A stretch of DNA of 64,000 bases from Pseudomonas fluorescens (GCF_040448305.1 NZ_CP148752.1:3348001-3412000), one strand, 5' to 3'; shown: positions 33,149 to 43,400, numbered from the stretch's first letter. Translations and numbers: made by a program. The notes: a model not told the origin generated them from the sequence alone.

Positions 33149-34549
33149 TCACTCGATTGATTCCAGGCGTAGCGCATCCCCCAGCAGTCCCAGTGCGGCC
33201 GCCAGGTTGTGATCGCCGCCGAAGGTATGACTCAAGCGCAGATGCTGTCCGTGCAGACCGTGGAGGCTGAACAGTTCGCCCGGCGCGATGACCACTTGAT
33301 GGGCCAGCAGGCGCTGGAACACACGACGCACATTGACCCGACGCAACGAGCGCACCCAGATCGTTGCACCACCTTCTGGTTCGACGAAATGCAAGGCATC
33401 CCCCAATCGCTCCTGCAACAACAGGGTCATTTGACTCTTGCGCTCCTTGAGTAGCCGGCGCAGCACCAGCAGGTGTTGATCGATGCGACCGCTGCTGTAC
33501 AAACGGGCGATGGCTTTCTGGCGAATCGGCGAGAGACGGAAGGAGCGCAGCAGAAAGTGCCGTTGCAGTTCAGCGCTCAAATGCCTTGAAAGCAGATAAC
33601 CATAGGGCGCTTCAGGCCCGATGATTTTCTCGAACGTGGAAAACACCATCAGCCGTTCAGGGTCCAGCAAGTCGCGAAAGCGCACGCCGCCCAGGTCGAA
33701 TCCGAGTTCGCCATAACAGTCGTTCTCCAGCACCCAACTGTCATGCGCGGCCAACAGCCGGGCAATGGCCTGCCTGTTTTCGTCAGGCGCCAGGCTGCCA
33801 CGGGGCATGTTCAGGGCCGAGGACAGCATCACCAGCCTTACCGGCTCGGTATCCAGCAGCATGTTGAGCCGTTCCGGATCCAGGCAGCCATCGGCCTGCA
33901 CGGGCAATTCAATAACCCGCACGCAGGCGGCTTGAAAAAAACGCAGGATCGTCCAGTCGCACGGCGATTCGACCACCACGGTGGCGTCTTTCAAGCCCAG
34001 CACGGCGATCAGGATTTCCAGTACACCGCGAAGGTCTGCGCCGATGTAGACATCATCGGCGTGCCAGTAACGCATGGGAGACGTGGTGTAGCGGGCAGCC
34101 AGGGCGGTGCGCAATTCGAGCTCGCCACAGGGTTGCGAAGGCGACTGCGGCTGGCGGGGATACTGGCGCAGCAACTCCCGCTCCAGCAGCAACAAAGGAC
34201 TGTCGAGCGGCTGCAGCAACGCCGGTTCATCGGCGCTCAAGACCAACATCCCCGGACGCCTGGCATTGACGTAGACCGCTTCCAGCAGATCGCTGCCGCT
34301 GTCCTGCAGGTTGATTGAGGACACTGGCAATGCGTAGTAACCGGACTTGGCCACCGAATAGACGCGCCCTTCTTTCTCCAGCAACGAATAGGCGTACTGA
34401 ATGGTCGAGATCGACACATTGAGACGCTCCGCCAGATGCCGCAGCGACGGCAGGCGGATGCGCGAATCCCCTTCAGACTCATTGATCAGGCTGACCAGGT
34501 ACCGATAAACCGCCTGATAGGCGAAATCCGTTTCTCGTGGACCTTTCAT
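33149..34549 (-). CDS. MocR-type GntR/aminotransferase regulator
   Basis: A 466-residue protein from the ATG at 34549 (MKGPRETDFAYQAVYRYLVSLI). A GntR winged helix (RIRLPSLRHLAERLNVSISTIQYAYSLLEKEGRVYSVAKSGYYA) is followed by an aminotransferase-like domain: VYIGADLRGVLEIL, LENDCYGELGFD and FSTFEKIIGPEAPYGYLLS, where the Lys in FEKIIGP is the PLP lysine. MocR proteins sense PLP or amino compounds and usually control a neighbour. It lies 41 bases downstream of the 496-residue unknown gene on the same strand and may be cotranscribed with it. Confidence 0.9.
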   Translation of the reverse strand: MKGPRETDFAYQAVYRYLVSLINESEGDSRIRLPSLRHLAERLNVSISTIQYAYSLLEKEGRVYSVAKSGYYALPVSSINLQDSGSDLLEAVYVNARRPGMLVLSADEPALLQPLDSPLLLLERELLRQYPRQPQSPSQPCGELELRTALAARYTTSPMRYWHADDVYIGADLRGVLEILIAVLGLKDATVVVESPCDWTILRFFQAACVRVIELPVQADGCLDPERLNMLLDTEPVRLVMLSSALNMPRGSLAPDENRQAIARLLAAHDSWVLENDCYGELGFDLGGVRFRDLLDPERLMVFSTFEKIIGPEAPYGYLLSRHLSAELQRHFLLRSFRLSPIRQKAIARLYSSGRIDQHLLVLRRLLKERKSQMTLLLQERLGDALHFVEPEGGATIWVRSLRRVNVRRVFQRLLAHQVVIAPGELFSLHGLHGQHLRLSHTFGGDHNLAAALGLLGDALRLESIE

Positions 34550-34589
34550 GGGCGAAGGCCAACCGCACCGGCTGAAAATCCGCCCACGC

Positions 34590-36080
34590 TCAGTGACCCG
34601 CTGACCATTCATCCGCCAACGTGCTGTCAGCATCAGGATCGCCCGGCGTATGTTGCGACGCGGCCCTCTGGATGTTTGCTTCAGCCGCCCCGCCAGCGCC
34701 TGCGGGCGTCCACTCCATGCGGTAAAGCTGGCCAATCAGGCTGACGGGCAATCCGCTGACATCAATCATCCATTGCATGATCTGTTCGGCGACCGGATGC
34801 CCCTGCATGGCCCGATGCAACTCGGGCATGGCCACCAGCATGCCGGGATGGCACTGACGCAGGAAACGCTCAAGCCCCGCACCCTTTTCGATGAAAGGAG
34901 AAAAAAGCAGGCACACCAGTTGTGCTTCGCTCAGGCCCAGATTCTTTTGCGCTTCGGCCGCAGCTCGGGCGCGCTGCTCGATCCGTGTCGCCGGGTTGCC
35001 GAAGACCTCGATGGCCTGCTCGCACAAACGCTCGGGCAAGCGCTTGCGGCGCATCATCACCAAGGCGCGTTGCAGGTATTGCGCAATTCCGGACTCGTAA
35101 TTGCGGCCCTGCACGTAGCACGCCTGCAACCCCCTGACGTGCGCCGAGATCGACGGGCTGACGAATTCATTGTCGCTGATCTGCGCGGACAGTTCGTCAG
35201 GCTGGAACCGGAGAAAGTCAGTCAGCAATGGCCAGCGCTCCTCCAGGTTGCTGACCAGCAGGTCGTGAATGTCGATGCAGGCCGTACGACGACAGGTCTC
35301 AAAGCGCTCTTGCGGACGCCACCGGGCCTGGCCGCAATCGGCGTAGAACGCGTGATAACAGTCGCTGCCCAGTTCATCGAGCAATGCAAACAACCCCGCA
35401 TAACCGGCCTCGCCTGCGGGCGAAGGCTTGAGCCCTGCCTTGGTGGCGGCCCGTTTCAAACCCTCGATGAACTGCTTCTGCTGACGCGGCGTGTCACTGC
35501 TGAGCAAGGCGTCGACACCACCGTCCCAGCGGGCGATTTGTCCGTAGAACTCTCCCGTGGCCAGATAACCGTCATCCCACAGGTCGAACCCGCCACGCCA
35601 CTCCCGGCGATGGCCGATCAGCAGCAGGTTCAGGCGACCGGACTCGCGACCGGCGTCGGAGATTGGTGTCAGGTGGTTGAATGGCAAGACTTCCCGATCA
35701 TCGACCATCAACACCTCGACCCGGGGATCGTCATAGACAAACAATGCGCTGTTGGTCCGGTGCATGTTTTCCACGGCCGCGCAGTTTGCCCCGTTCAACC
35801 GCAACGAGGCGATGCGCAACTGGAATGTCGCCGGCGACCGAGTGGCAATGGTCAACTGCGCAGCACGCAACAGTGCCAGGGTGTAGCAGTTGTCACGGGC
35901 CCCGGACTGGATCGCCAACACCTTGTAATCGCCAATGTGCTCCATGCCCCCCGCCGCCACCGCCAGACGCTGAATCAATAATTGCAATGCAGTGCGTTCG
36001 GCACGGGAGAAAAAACCCAGCAGTCGCTGCAGCACTTGTTGATAGACATGGTTCATCGCTTGGTCATGGATGCTGGTCAT
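34590..36080 (-). CDS. protein of unknown function, 496 residues
   Basis: I do not recognise a family. The protein is soluble-looking: no signal peptide or membrane segment. The N-terminal half is mixed alpha/beta (HIGDYKVLAIQSGARDNCYTLALLRAAQL; RVEVLMVDDREVLPF; GRLNLLLIGHRREWRGGFDLWDDGY). The C-terminal half is helical (YLQRALVMMRRKRLPERLCEQAIEVFG; RARAAAEAQKNLGLSEAQLVCLLFSPFIEKG). The tail (AASQHTPGDPDADSTLADEWSAGH) is disordered. Many Cys are spread through the middle (CYHAFYADC, CRRTAC). Its pairing with a MocR regulator 41 bases downstream suggests shared control. The frame has no competing gene on the other strand with a family match. Confidence 0.75.
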   Translation of the reverse strand: MTSIHDQAMNHVYQQVLQRLLGFFSRAERTALQLLIQRLAVAAGGMEHIGDYKVLAIQSGARDNCYTLALLRAAQLTIATRSPATFQLRIASLRLNGANCAAVENMHRTNSALFVYDDPRVEVLMVDDREVLPFNHLTPISDAGRESGRLNLLLIGHRREWRGGFDLWDDGYLATGEFYGQIARWDGGVDALLSSDTPRQQKQFIEGLKRAATKAGLKPSPAGEAGYAGLFALLDELGSDCYHAFYADCGQARWRPQERFETCRRTACIDIHDLLVSNLEERWPLLTDFLRFQPDELSAQISDNEFVSPSISAHVRGLQACYVQGRNYESGIAQYLQRALVMMRRKRLPERLCEQAIEVFGNPATRIEQRARAAAEAQKNLGLSEAQLVCLLFSPFIEKGAGLERFLRQCHPGMLVAMPELHRAMQGHPVAEQIMQWMIDVSGLPVSLIGQLYRMEWTPAGAGGAAEANIQRAASQHTPGDPDADSTLADEWSAGH

Positions 36081-36594
36081 CTTTATTTACCTGATACTCG
36101 TAAGTTCAACATCGCGCAGACAGCAAATCCCGTTGGACTGTCGGGGCGAATGGAGTCATGGACTTTATTGCCAAATGCTAACACTTGAATTTTCTTGAAA
36201 TCATTTGAAACGATCGCAACACCTCCTCGGTTTAACGACGAAGGTGAGGCCGGAGCGCCCGGCTGGCAAGGGTTTGTTCGTTTGAAACCGGCGTCCTAGG
36301 AAATGTCCGACAAAGTCCCACAGACACTTAATACAAGAAATAAAGAAGGAAGTTGTCGCTGTGTTTTTGGCAACTAAACAACAACAAACTAATTTGGAGA
36401 TTTGCACCGACGGCGCACATTGAAAAGTTTCAGCCTGACACCCAGCCATGACTCATTCCTTGAGATGAAAGTAATCATTCAATTATCAGGGCTTAGTGGC
36501 TGATTAGAAGCTACAGATTACGAGCAAAAACCAGTTCAGTTGCTGGACCGGCCTGCGGGTCGACGGCTTTTTTTGGGAAGGGGGGCTGAAACGA
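36081..36594. other. gene-free AT-rich stretch
   Basis: This stretch is about 510 bases between the 496-residue gene and the mexS terminator. Its base composition is markedly more AT-rich than its surroundings. It must hold the promoter of the unknown gene at its left end. No ORF on either strand has a plausible ribosome site plus family-like protein, and no tRNA or REP is present. A GAAGGAAG at 36351 is followed by a TTG frame that does not look coding. A small RNA cannot be excluded. Confidence 0.5.
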
Positions 36595-36620
36595 AAGAGT
36601 CCGTGCGGGCACGGACTCTT
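36595..36620 (-). terminator. rho-independent terminator of mexS
   Basis: On the minus strand AAGAGTCCGTGC-CC-GCACGGACTCTT is followed by TCGTTT, a perfect 12-bp stem 22 bases beyond the mexS stop. Confidence 0.85.
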
Positions 36621-36641
36621 GGGAGGGCTGTTGGGTGAGTG

Positions 36642-37664
36642 TCAGGCCGGTTCGACCTGCAGCGCGACCCTCTCGTGACACGGGCATTCGTCCATGTAGC
36701 GGTGTGCCTCGACAAACTCGGCAAACGGGAAGACCCGAGTCTTGAGCGGCAGCAGAACGCGGTCGGCGGTCAGCTGATTGATGTCGCGCAAGGCACGTTG
36801 CAGTGCGGCCTGGTCCTGGGTGATGCCCAGTTCCGGCTTGCCAGTGAAGTTGCCGATGCAGTGCACGAAGAACTGAATGTTCTTCTGGAACGCTGCGCAG
36901 GCAGGGAAAGGCGTCTGGTTGCCACCTTGCAGGCCGTACAGCACCAGGCTGCCGCGAGGTGCCAGCACATCGCCAAGCAACGACATCTGCGGACCGCCCA
37001 AACCATCGAACACCACGTCCACGCCACGGTTATCGGTGATCTTGTTGATCCGCATCAGCAGATCTTCTTCCTCGGTAACGATCACTTTTTCGGCACCCAG
37101 CGACAGCAGGTATTCACGTTCCTCCGCAGTCTTGGTCGCGGCGATCACTCGAACACCCAAGGCCTTGCCCAGTTGTACGAACGAAGGTCCGGCGCAATGA
37201 CTCGCGTCAGTCACCAGGGCGAATTGCCCGGGCTTGACCCGTGCCAGATCGGCATAGGCGAAATAGGCGATCAACAACGGCGTGTAGTGCACGCTGGCTT
37301 CAATCGGGCTGAGCACATCCGGATAACGGGTGACTGCCGAGCGTGGCAGAACGATCAGCTCACCGTAGACCGGGTAGTCGTTCGGGCTTTGGGCCGGAAA
37401 GCTGGCGACCTTGTCACCGACTTCCAGGTCATCGACGCCATCACCGACAGCAGTGATGATACCGGCCATCTCCTGGCCAAGGCCTGAAGGCAGACGAGCA
37501 TGGGACGGGGCCAGGTTCTGGCGCCAGAGAGTGTCATACCAACTGATGCCGATCGCCTCGACGCGCACCTGCACTTCGCCCGGTGCAGGCAAAGACGCCG
37601 CATGCTCTTCGCATTTGAGCACCTCGGCAGGACCAAACTTGTGAAAACGGATCGTGCGGGACAT
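36642..37664 (-). CDS. mexS: MexS, quinone/zinc-type oxidoreductase of the MDR family
   Basis: A 340-residue MDR protein. The start at 37664 (MSRTIRFHKFGPAEVLKCEE) is the normal family N-terminus; the extension to 37718 is not. GLGQEMAGIITAVGDGV and the NADP fold ALVTDASHCAGPSFVQLGKALGVRVIAATKT are present. The cysteine zinc sites of true ADHs are missing, as in quinone oxidoreductases. Divergent mexT and downstream mexEF-oprN identify it as MexS by synteny with P. aeruginosa (339 residues). There, loss of MexS activity turns on MexT and the pump, probably through accumulation of a toxic electrophile. Confidence 0.93.
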   Translation of the reverse strand: MSRTIRFHKFGPAEVLKCEEHAASLPAPGEVQVRVEAIGISWYDTLWRQNLAPSHARLPSGLGQEMAGIITAVGDGVDDLEVGDKVASFPAQSPNDYPVYGELIVLPRSAVTRYPDVLSPIEASVHYTPLLIAYFAYADLARVKPGQFALVTDASHCAGPSFVQLGKALGVRVIAATKTAEEREYLLSLGAEKVIVTEEEDLLMRINKITDNRGVDVVFDGLGGPQMSLLGDVLAPRGSLVLYGLQGGNQTPFPACAAFQKNIQFFVHCIGNFTGKPELGITQDQAALQRALRDINQLTADRVLLPLKTRVFPFAEFVEAHRYMDECPCHERVALQVEPA

Positions 37665-37735
37665 CGCAAACCTCGCCAAATGAACCTCTAATGCCTTGAA
37701 CTCTAGCTGGGCTTTCAACCCAACACTATCTGTGG

Positions 37736-37759
37736 CTATTAATAGTCGACATGCCTGTC
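37736..37759 (-). promoter_or_regulatory. weak MexT-box-like site before mexS
   Basis: On the minus strand GACA-GGCAT-GTCGAC-TATT-AATAG is partly similar to ATCA-N5-GTCGAT-N4-ACYAT (the middle block is the best match). It lies 72-95 bases upstream of the mexS start in the mexS/mexT gap. MexT is known to activate mexS in P. aeruginosa, so a site is expected here, but this match is poor in its outer blocks. Confidence 0.35.
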
Positions 37760-37933
37760 ATTGATTCCGCAGCGGCGGCGACATCGTCAAATGCCGTGAG
37801 AAACCGAAGCCGCCTTTGCAGGAAATCTGAATTACCCGGTGCAGAGTACCAGCCTTTCCCCGTAATATTCCTGCTGGCCATTGTTCTCATATGGCCGCCC
37901 ACGTCAAGTTTGCTGACTCTGCCAGGACTCCAG

Positions 37934-38851
37934 ATGAATCGTAATGACCTGCGTCGTGTCGACCTGAACCTGTTGATCGTTTTCGAAACATTGATGCACG
38001 AACGCAGCGTGACCCGTGCTGCGGAAAAACTGTTCCTCGGCCAGCCAGCCATCAGTGCGGCGCTCTCGCGCCTGCGCGGCTTGTTCGATGATCCTTTGTT
38101 TGTGCGTACCGGCCGCAGCATGGAGCCGTCCGCCAGGGCGGTCGAGATCTTCGCCCTGCTCTCGCCGGCGCTGGATTCGATTTCCACTGCCGTCAGCCGC
38201 GCGGCCGAGTTCGATCCTGCCACAAGTACCGCCGTGTTCCGCATCGGCCTTTCGGACGACGTCGAGTTCGCCTTGCTGCCCATGCTGCTCAAGCGCCTGC
38301 GTGCCGAATCGCCGGGGATTGTGCTGGTGGTGCGCCGGGTCAACTACATTCTGATGCCGGGGTTGCTGGCATCCGGCGAGATATCCATCGGTGTCAGCTA
38401 CACCACCGACCTGCCGGCCAACGCCAAGCGCAAGGTACTGCGCCGCAGCCAGCCGAAGCTGTTGCGCGCCGACACCGTGCCGGGGCCGTTGAGCCTGGAT
38501 GATTACTGCGCTCGCCCCCATGCACTGGTGTCGTTCGCCGGCGACCTCAGCGGTTTCATCGATGAAGAGCTGGAGAAGCTCGGGCGCAAGCGGCATGTGG
38601 TGCTCGCCGTGCCGCAGTTCAACGGACTCAGCACCCTGCTCGCCGGCACGGATATCGTGGCTACAGTGCCCGACTACACCGCCGATGCACTGACCGCTGC
38701 CGGCGGTGTACGGGCCGAAGATCCGCCGTTGCCGGTGCGCAGCTTCGAACTGCACATGGCCTGGCGCGGGTCCCAGGATAACGATCCAGGGGAGCGCTGG
38801 TTGCGCTCGCGGATCCAGATGTTTTTCGGGGATCCGGACAGTCTGGCCTGA
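37934..38851 (+). CDS. mexT: MexT, LysR-type activator of mexEF-oprN
   Basis: A 305-residue LysR regulator. The start at 37934 (MNRNDLRRVDLNLLIVFETLMHERSVTRAAEKLF) matches the P. aeruginosa MexT start; the open frame upstream is not part of it. The winged HTH LTRAAE-like RSVTRAAEKLFLGQPAISAALSRLRGLFDDPLF is intact. The effector domain includes VFRIGLSDDVEFALLPMLLKRLRAE and ALVSFAGDLSGFIDEELEKLGRK. It has no frameshift or 8-bp duplication of the kind seen in some PAO1 lines. It activates mexEF-oprN and mexS. Confidence 0.95.
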   Translation: MNRNDLRRVDLNLLIVFETLMHERSVTRAAEKLFLGQPAISAALSRLRGLFDDPLFVRTGRSMEPSARAVEIFALLSPALDSISTAVSRAAEFDPATSTAVFRIGLSDDVEFALLPMLLKRLRAESPGIVLVVRRVNYILMPGLLASGEISIGVSYTTDLPANAKRKVLRRSQPKLLRADTVPGPLSLDDYCARPHALVSFAGDLSGFIDEELEKLGRKRHVVLAVPQFNGLSTLLAGTDIVATVPDYTADALTAAGGVRAEDPPLPVRSFELHMAWRGSQDNDPGERWLRSRIQMFFGDPDSLA

Positions 38852-38879
38852 TCCTGATTTTGCAGGAAGGCTTCCGGCC

Positions 38880-38958
38880 CTTTCGCGAGCAGGCTCGCTC
38901 CCACATTGGTTCTGTGGTGTACATGATCCCTCTGTGGGAGCGAGCCTGCTCGCGAAAG
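38880..38958. repeat. REP pair between mexT and mexE
   Basis: CTTTCGCGAGCAGGCTCGCT...CACA (38880-38905) and TGTGGGAGCGAGCCTGCTCG...AAAG (38933-38958) are perfect inverted copies of 26 bases with 27 bases between. The order is opposite to most pairs in the window (REP 3' ends outside). It lies just after the mexT stop and before the MexT box, in the 320-base gap 38852-39171. Confidence 0.9.
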
Positions 38959-39011
38959 CCGCAACACGATTCCAAGTCCGACTATTGCATCCAATGCAAC
39001 ACACAATTGTC

Positions 39012-39035
39012 ATCAATCCAGTTGATGACGACCGA
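39012..39035 (+). promoter_or_regulatory. MexT box upstream of mexE
   Basis: ATCA-ATCCA-GTTGAT-GACG-ACCGA agrees with the MexT consensus ATCA-N5-GTCGAT-N4-ACYAT at 12 of 15 fixed positions with exact spacing. It is centred about 148 bases upstream of the mexE start codon, where activation of the efflux operon is expected. Confidence 0.7.
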
Positions 39036-39073
39036 ACACAAGGCGCAGGCTAGAGGGCTGGCCTGGGTCTTAT

Positions 39074-39088
39074 ATCATTCCGAATGAT
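39074..39088. promoter_or_regulatory. perfect palindrome in the mexE promoter region
   Basis: ATCATTC-C-GAATGAT, a 15-base perfect palindrome overlapping TATATCAT, about 85-100 bases before the mexE start. The position between the MexT box and the gene suggests a second regulator's site or a -10 region element. No known consensus is assigned. Confidence 0.45.
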
Positions 39089-39171
39089 AGTTACCTTCGC
39101 CCCATTCGATTCGTGAGATACAAACCCGCCGCGCATCATTCGCCAATCTCAACACATTGGCGGATGCATCC

Positions 39172-40425
39172 ATGGAACAGTCACTCAAACATTTGCGCTT
39201 CCCGTTGGCTTTGTTGGCCGTAGTGGTGATCAGCGCTTGCGGCAAGGCCCCGGAAACCGCCGCCAGCATGCCAGCGGCCAAGGTCAGCGTGGCCAAGGTG
39301 CTGGAACAACCGGTCAACGAATGGGACGAATTCACCGGCCGCCTCGAAGCGCCGGAAACCGTCGAGATTCGTCCACGGGTCTCCGGCCAGATCGATGAAG
39401 TGGCGTTCACTGAAGGCGCCCTGGTCAAGAAAGGCGACCTGCTGTTCCAGATCGACCCGCGTCCGTTCCAGGCTGAGGTCCGCCGCCTCGAAGCCCTGGT
39501 TGCACAATCGCGCGCCAATGCCACCCGCAGCGAAAACGAAGCCCAGCGCGGTGAGCGCCTGCGCACCAGCAACGCCATTTCCGCCGAACTGGCCGATTCG
39601 CGTACCAGCGCTGCTCAAGAAGCCCGCGCCGCCGTCGGTGCCCTGCAAGCGCAGCTGGACCTGGCCAAACTGAATCTGAGCTTCACTCGCGTGACTGCTC
39701 CAATCAGCGGCCGCGTCAGCCGTGCGGAAATCACCGCCGGCAACCTGGTGACCGCCGACACCACCCCGCTGACCAGTGTGGTCTCCACCGACAAGGTGTA
39801 CGCCTACTTCGACGCGGACGAGCGTGTGTTCCTCAAGTACACCGAGCTCGCTCGCCAGGGCAAGCGCGGCGCCACCACCCCGGTCTACATGGGCCTGTCC
39901 AACGAGGACGGCAACCCGCACCAGGGCGTGATGAACTTCGTCGACAACCAGGTCAACCCGAAGACCGGCACCATCCGTGGGCGCGCCGTGTTCGACAACA
40001 GCGATGGCAGCTACACCCCGGGCCTGTATGCACGCCTGAAACTGGTGGGCAGCGGCACCTACAGCGCCATGCTGATCAACGATGAAGCGGTCGGCACCGA
40101 CCTGGGCAAGAAGTTCGTGCTGGTGATGGATGGCGACAACAAGACCGCCTACCGCGCGGTGGAACTGGGTCCGAAGATCGAAGGCCTGCGCATCGTGCGC
40201 AACGGCCTGAACAAGGACGACACCATCATCGTCAAGGGTCTGCAACGGGTACGCCCTGGTTCACCGGTCACCCCTGAAGTGATTCCGATGGCCAGCGAAC
40301 AAACCCTCGCGGCACTCGCACAACAACGCCAAGCGCTGGAAGCCAGCAACCTGCCCCAAGTCGCGCCTGCCAGGGTTGCACCGGGTACGGCTGTGAAACT
40401 GGCTGCCACGACCCCACGCGGTTAA
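39172..40425 (+). CDS. mexE: MexE, RND efflux periplasmic adaptor
   Basis: A 417-residue membrane fusion protein (P. aeruginosa MexE has 414). Start ATG 39172. The lipoprotein signal ends VVISACGK, with lipidation at Cys23. It has the lipoyl half-motifs EIRPRVSGQIDEVAFTEGALVKKGDLLFQIDPRPF and LSFTRVTAPISGRVSRAEITAGNLV around a helical hairpin (~100-170), then beta-barrel and membrane-proximal domains. It links MexF to OprN. The mexF start follows 12 bases after the stop. Confidence 0.96.
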   Translation: MEQSLKHLRFPLALLAVVVISACGKAPETAASMPAAKVSVAKVLEQPVNEWDEFTGRLEAPETVEIRPRVSGQIDEVAFTEGALVKKGDLLFQIDPRPFQAEVRRLEALVAQSRANATRSENEAQRGERLRTSNAISAELADSRTSAAQEARAAVGALQAQLDLAKLNLSFTRVTAPISGRVSRAEITAGNLVTADTTPLTSVVSTDKVYAYFDADERVFLKYTELARQGKRGATTPVYMGLSNEDGNPHQGVMNFVDNQVNPKTGTIRGRAVFDNSDGSYTPGLYARLKLVGSGTYSAMLINDEAVGTDLGKKFVLVMDGDNKTAYRAVELGPKIEGLRIVRNGLNKDDTIIVKGLQRVRPGSPVTPEVIPMASEQTLAALAQQRQALEASNLPQVAPARVAPGTAVKLAATTPRG

Positions 40426-40437
40426 GGGATTTTTACG

Positions 40438-43400
40438 ATGAATTTTTCCCAATTCTTCATTTCGCGGCCGATCTTCGCGGCGGTTCTATCGCTGCTGATC
40501 CTGATCGCCGGTGCGATCTCGCTGTTCCAGTTGCCGATCAGCGAATACCCGGAAGTGGTGCCGCCGACCGTGGTGGTCCGCGCCAACTTCCCGGGTGCCA
40601 ACCCCAAGGTCATCGGCGAAACCGTGGCCGCTCCCCTGGAGCAAGCCATCACCGGCGTCGAGAACATGCTGTACATGTCCTCGCAATCCACCGCTGACGG
40701 CAAGATCACCCTGACCATCACCTTTGCCCTGGGCACCGACCTGGACAACGCCCAGGTGCAGGTGCAGAACCGTGTGACCCGCACCGAGCCGAAGCTTCCC
40801 GAGGAAGTGACGCGCATCGGTATCACCGTGGACAAGGCGTCGCCCGACCTGACGATGGTGGTGCACTTAACCTCGCCGGACAAACGCTACGACATGCTCT
40901 ATCTGTCCAACTACGCGATCCTGAACATCAAGGATGAGCTGGCGCGGCTGGGCGGTGTCGGTGACGTGCAACTGTTCGGTATGGGCGATTACTCGCTTCG
41001 TGTCTGGCTCGATCCGAACAAGACCGCTTCGCGCAACCTGACCGCCACCGATGTGGTCACCGCGATTCGTGAACAGAACCGCCAGGTGGCGGCCGGTGCC
41101 TTGGGCGCGCCCCCTGCCCCGAATGCCCAAAGCTTCCAGTTGTCGGTCAACACTCAGGGCCGCCTGGTTTCCGAGGAAGAGTTCGAGAACATCATCATTC
41201 GCGCAGGCAGTAACGGTGAGATCACTCGCCTGAAAGACATCGCCCGAGTTGAACTGGGTTCCAGTCAGTACGCCCTGCGTTCCCTGCTGAACAACCAGCC
41301 GGCGGTAGCGATCCCGATCTTCCAGCGTCCGGGTTCCAACGCCATCGAAATCTCCAACGAAGTCCGGGCGAAAATGGCCGAGCTGAAGAAGACCTTCCCC
41401 GAAGGCATGGACTTCAGCATTGTCTATGACCCGACGATCTTCGTGCGCGGTTCCATCGAGGCGGTGGTTCACACCCTCTTCGAAGCGTTGATCCTCGTGG
41501 TACTGGTAGTGATCCTGTTCCTGCAAACCTGGCGCGCCTCGATCATTCCGCTGGTCGCTGTGCCGGTATCGCTGATCGGTACCTTTGCCGTGATGCATCT
41601 GTTTGGCTTCTCGCTCAACGCCTTGTCGCTGTTCGGCCTGGTATTGGCGATCGGTATCGTGGTGGACGATGCCATCGTGGTGGTGGAGAACGTCGAGCGG
41701 AACATCGAACTCGGATTGACCCCGGTCGAAGCGACCAAAAAAGCCATGGGCGAGGTAACCGGCCCGATCATTGCGACGGCGCTGGTGCTGTGTGCGGTGT
41801 TTGTTCCGGCGGCGTTCATTTCCGGGCTGACCGGCCAGTTCTACAAGCAGTTCGCCCTGACCATCGCGATTTCCACGGTGATCTCGGCCTTCAACTCCCT
41901 GACCCTGTCGCCGGCCCTGGCCGCGGTGTTGCTCAAGGGCCATGACGCGCCGAAAGACCGCTTCTCCAAGGTGCTGGACAAGATTTTCGGCGGCTGGTTG
42001 TTCCGTCCGTTCAACCGCTTCTTCGAGAAGGCCAGCCATGGTTATGTCGGCACCGTTGCTCGCGTGATCCGCTCAAGCGGTATCGCCCTGCTGCTGTACG
42101 CCGGCCTGATGGTCCTGACCTTCTTCGGTTTCTCCAGCACCCCGACCGGTTTCGTACCCGGCCAGGACAAGCAATACCTGGTGGCCTTCGCGCAACTGCC
42201 GGATGCCTCGAGCCTGGACCGTACCGAAGACGTGATCAAGCGCATGTCCGACCTGGCGCTGAAACAACCCGGCGTGGAAAGTGCCGTGGCCTTCCCTGGC
42301 CTGTCGATCAACGGCTTCACCAACAGCCCGAACGCCGGCATCGTGTTCGTGACCCTGAAACCGTTCGACGAACGTAAAGACCCGAGCATGTCCGCCGGTG
42401 CGATCGCGGGAGCCTTGAACGGCCAGTACGCGAACATCCAGGAAGCCTACATGGCGATCTTCCCGCCACCGCCGGTACAAGGCCTGGGCACCATCGGTGG
42501 TTTCCGCCTGCAGATCGAAGACCGGGGCAACCTGGGCTACGAAGAGCTGTACAAGGAAACCATGAACATCATCAACAAGAGCCACAACGTGCCGGAACTG
42601 GCCGGCCTGTTCACCAGCTACACGGTCAACGTGCCCCAGGTCGATGCCGCCATCGACCGTGAAAAAGCCAAGACCCACGGCGTGGCCGTCAGTGACATCT
42701 TCGACACCCTGCAGATCTACCTGGGTTCGCTGTATGCCAACGACTTCAACCGCTTTGGCCGTACCTATCAGGTCAACGTTCAGGCCGAGCAACAGTTCCG
42801 TCTCGAATCCGACCAGATCGGCCAGCTGAAAGTGCGTAACAACAAAGGCGAGATGATCCCGCTGGCGACCTTCATCAAGGTCAGCGACACCTCAGGTCCC
42901 GACCGCGTGATGCACTACAACGGCTTCATCACCGCTGAAATCAACGGTGCGGCAGCCCCCGGCTACAGCTCCGGCCAGGCCGAAAAAGCCATCGAAAAAC
43001 TGCTCAAGGAAGAACTGCCCAACGGCATGACGTACGAATGGACCGACCTGACCTACCAGCAGATTCTGTCCGGCAACACCGCACTGTTCGTGTTCCCGCT
43101 CTGCGTGCTGCTGGCGTTCCTGGTACTGGCGGCTCAGTACGAAAGCTGGAGCCTGCCACTGGCGGTGATCCTGATCGTGCCGATGACCCTGCTGTCGGCC
43201 ATTACCGGGGTAATTGCTTCCGGTGGCGACAACAACATCTTTACCCAGATCGGTTTGATCGTGCTGGTGGGGCTTGCCTGTAAGAACGCGATTCTGATCG
43301 TCGAGTTTGCCAAGGACAAACAGGAGGAAGGCTTGAGCCCGCTGGCGGCGGTACTCGAAGCGTGCCGTCTGCGTCTGCGGCCGATCCTGATGACCTCCTT

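Noticed and set aside
34650..35981. A 443-codon open frame on the + strand opposite the unrecognised 496-residue gene
   Set aside because: Considered seriously because the minus gene has no named family. The + strand product is rich in Gln/His/Arg with no secondary-structure pattern and no ribosome site; the minus frame has normal hydrophobic periodicity and operon spacing.
36201..36449. An 82-codon open frame in the AT-rich gap (minus strand)
   Set aside because: No ribosome site, and the composition and amino acid pattern do not look coding.
36642..37664. A generic zinc alcohol dehydrogenase unconnected to the efflux operon
   Set aside because: The divergent mexT and following mexEF-oprN order, and the length, match the P. 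aeruginosa mexS locus.
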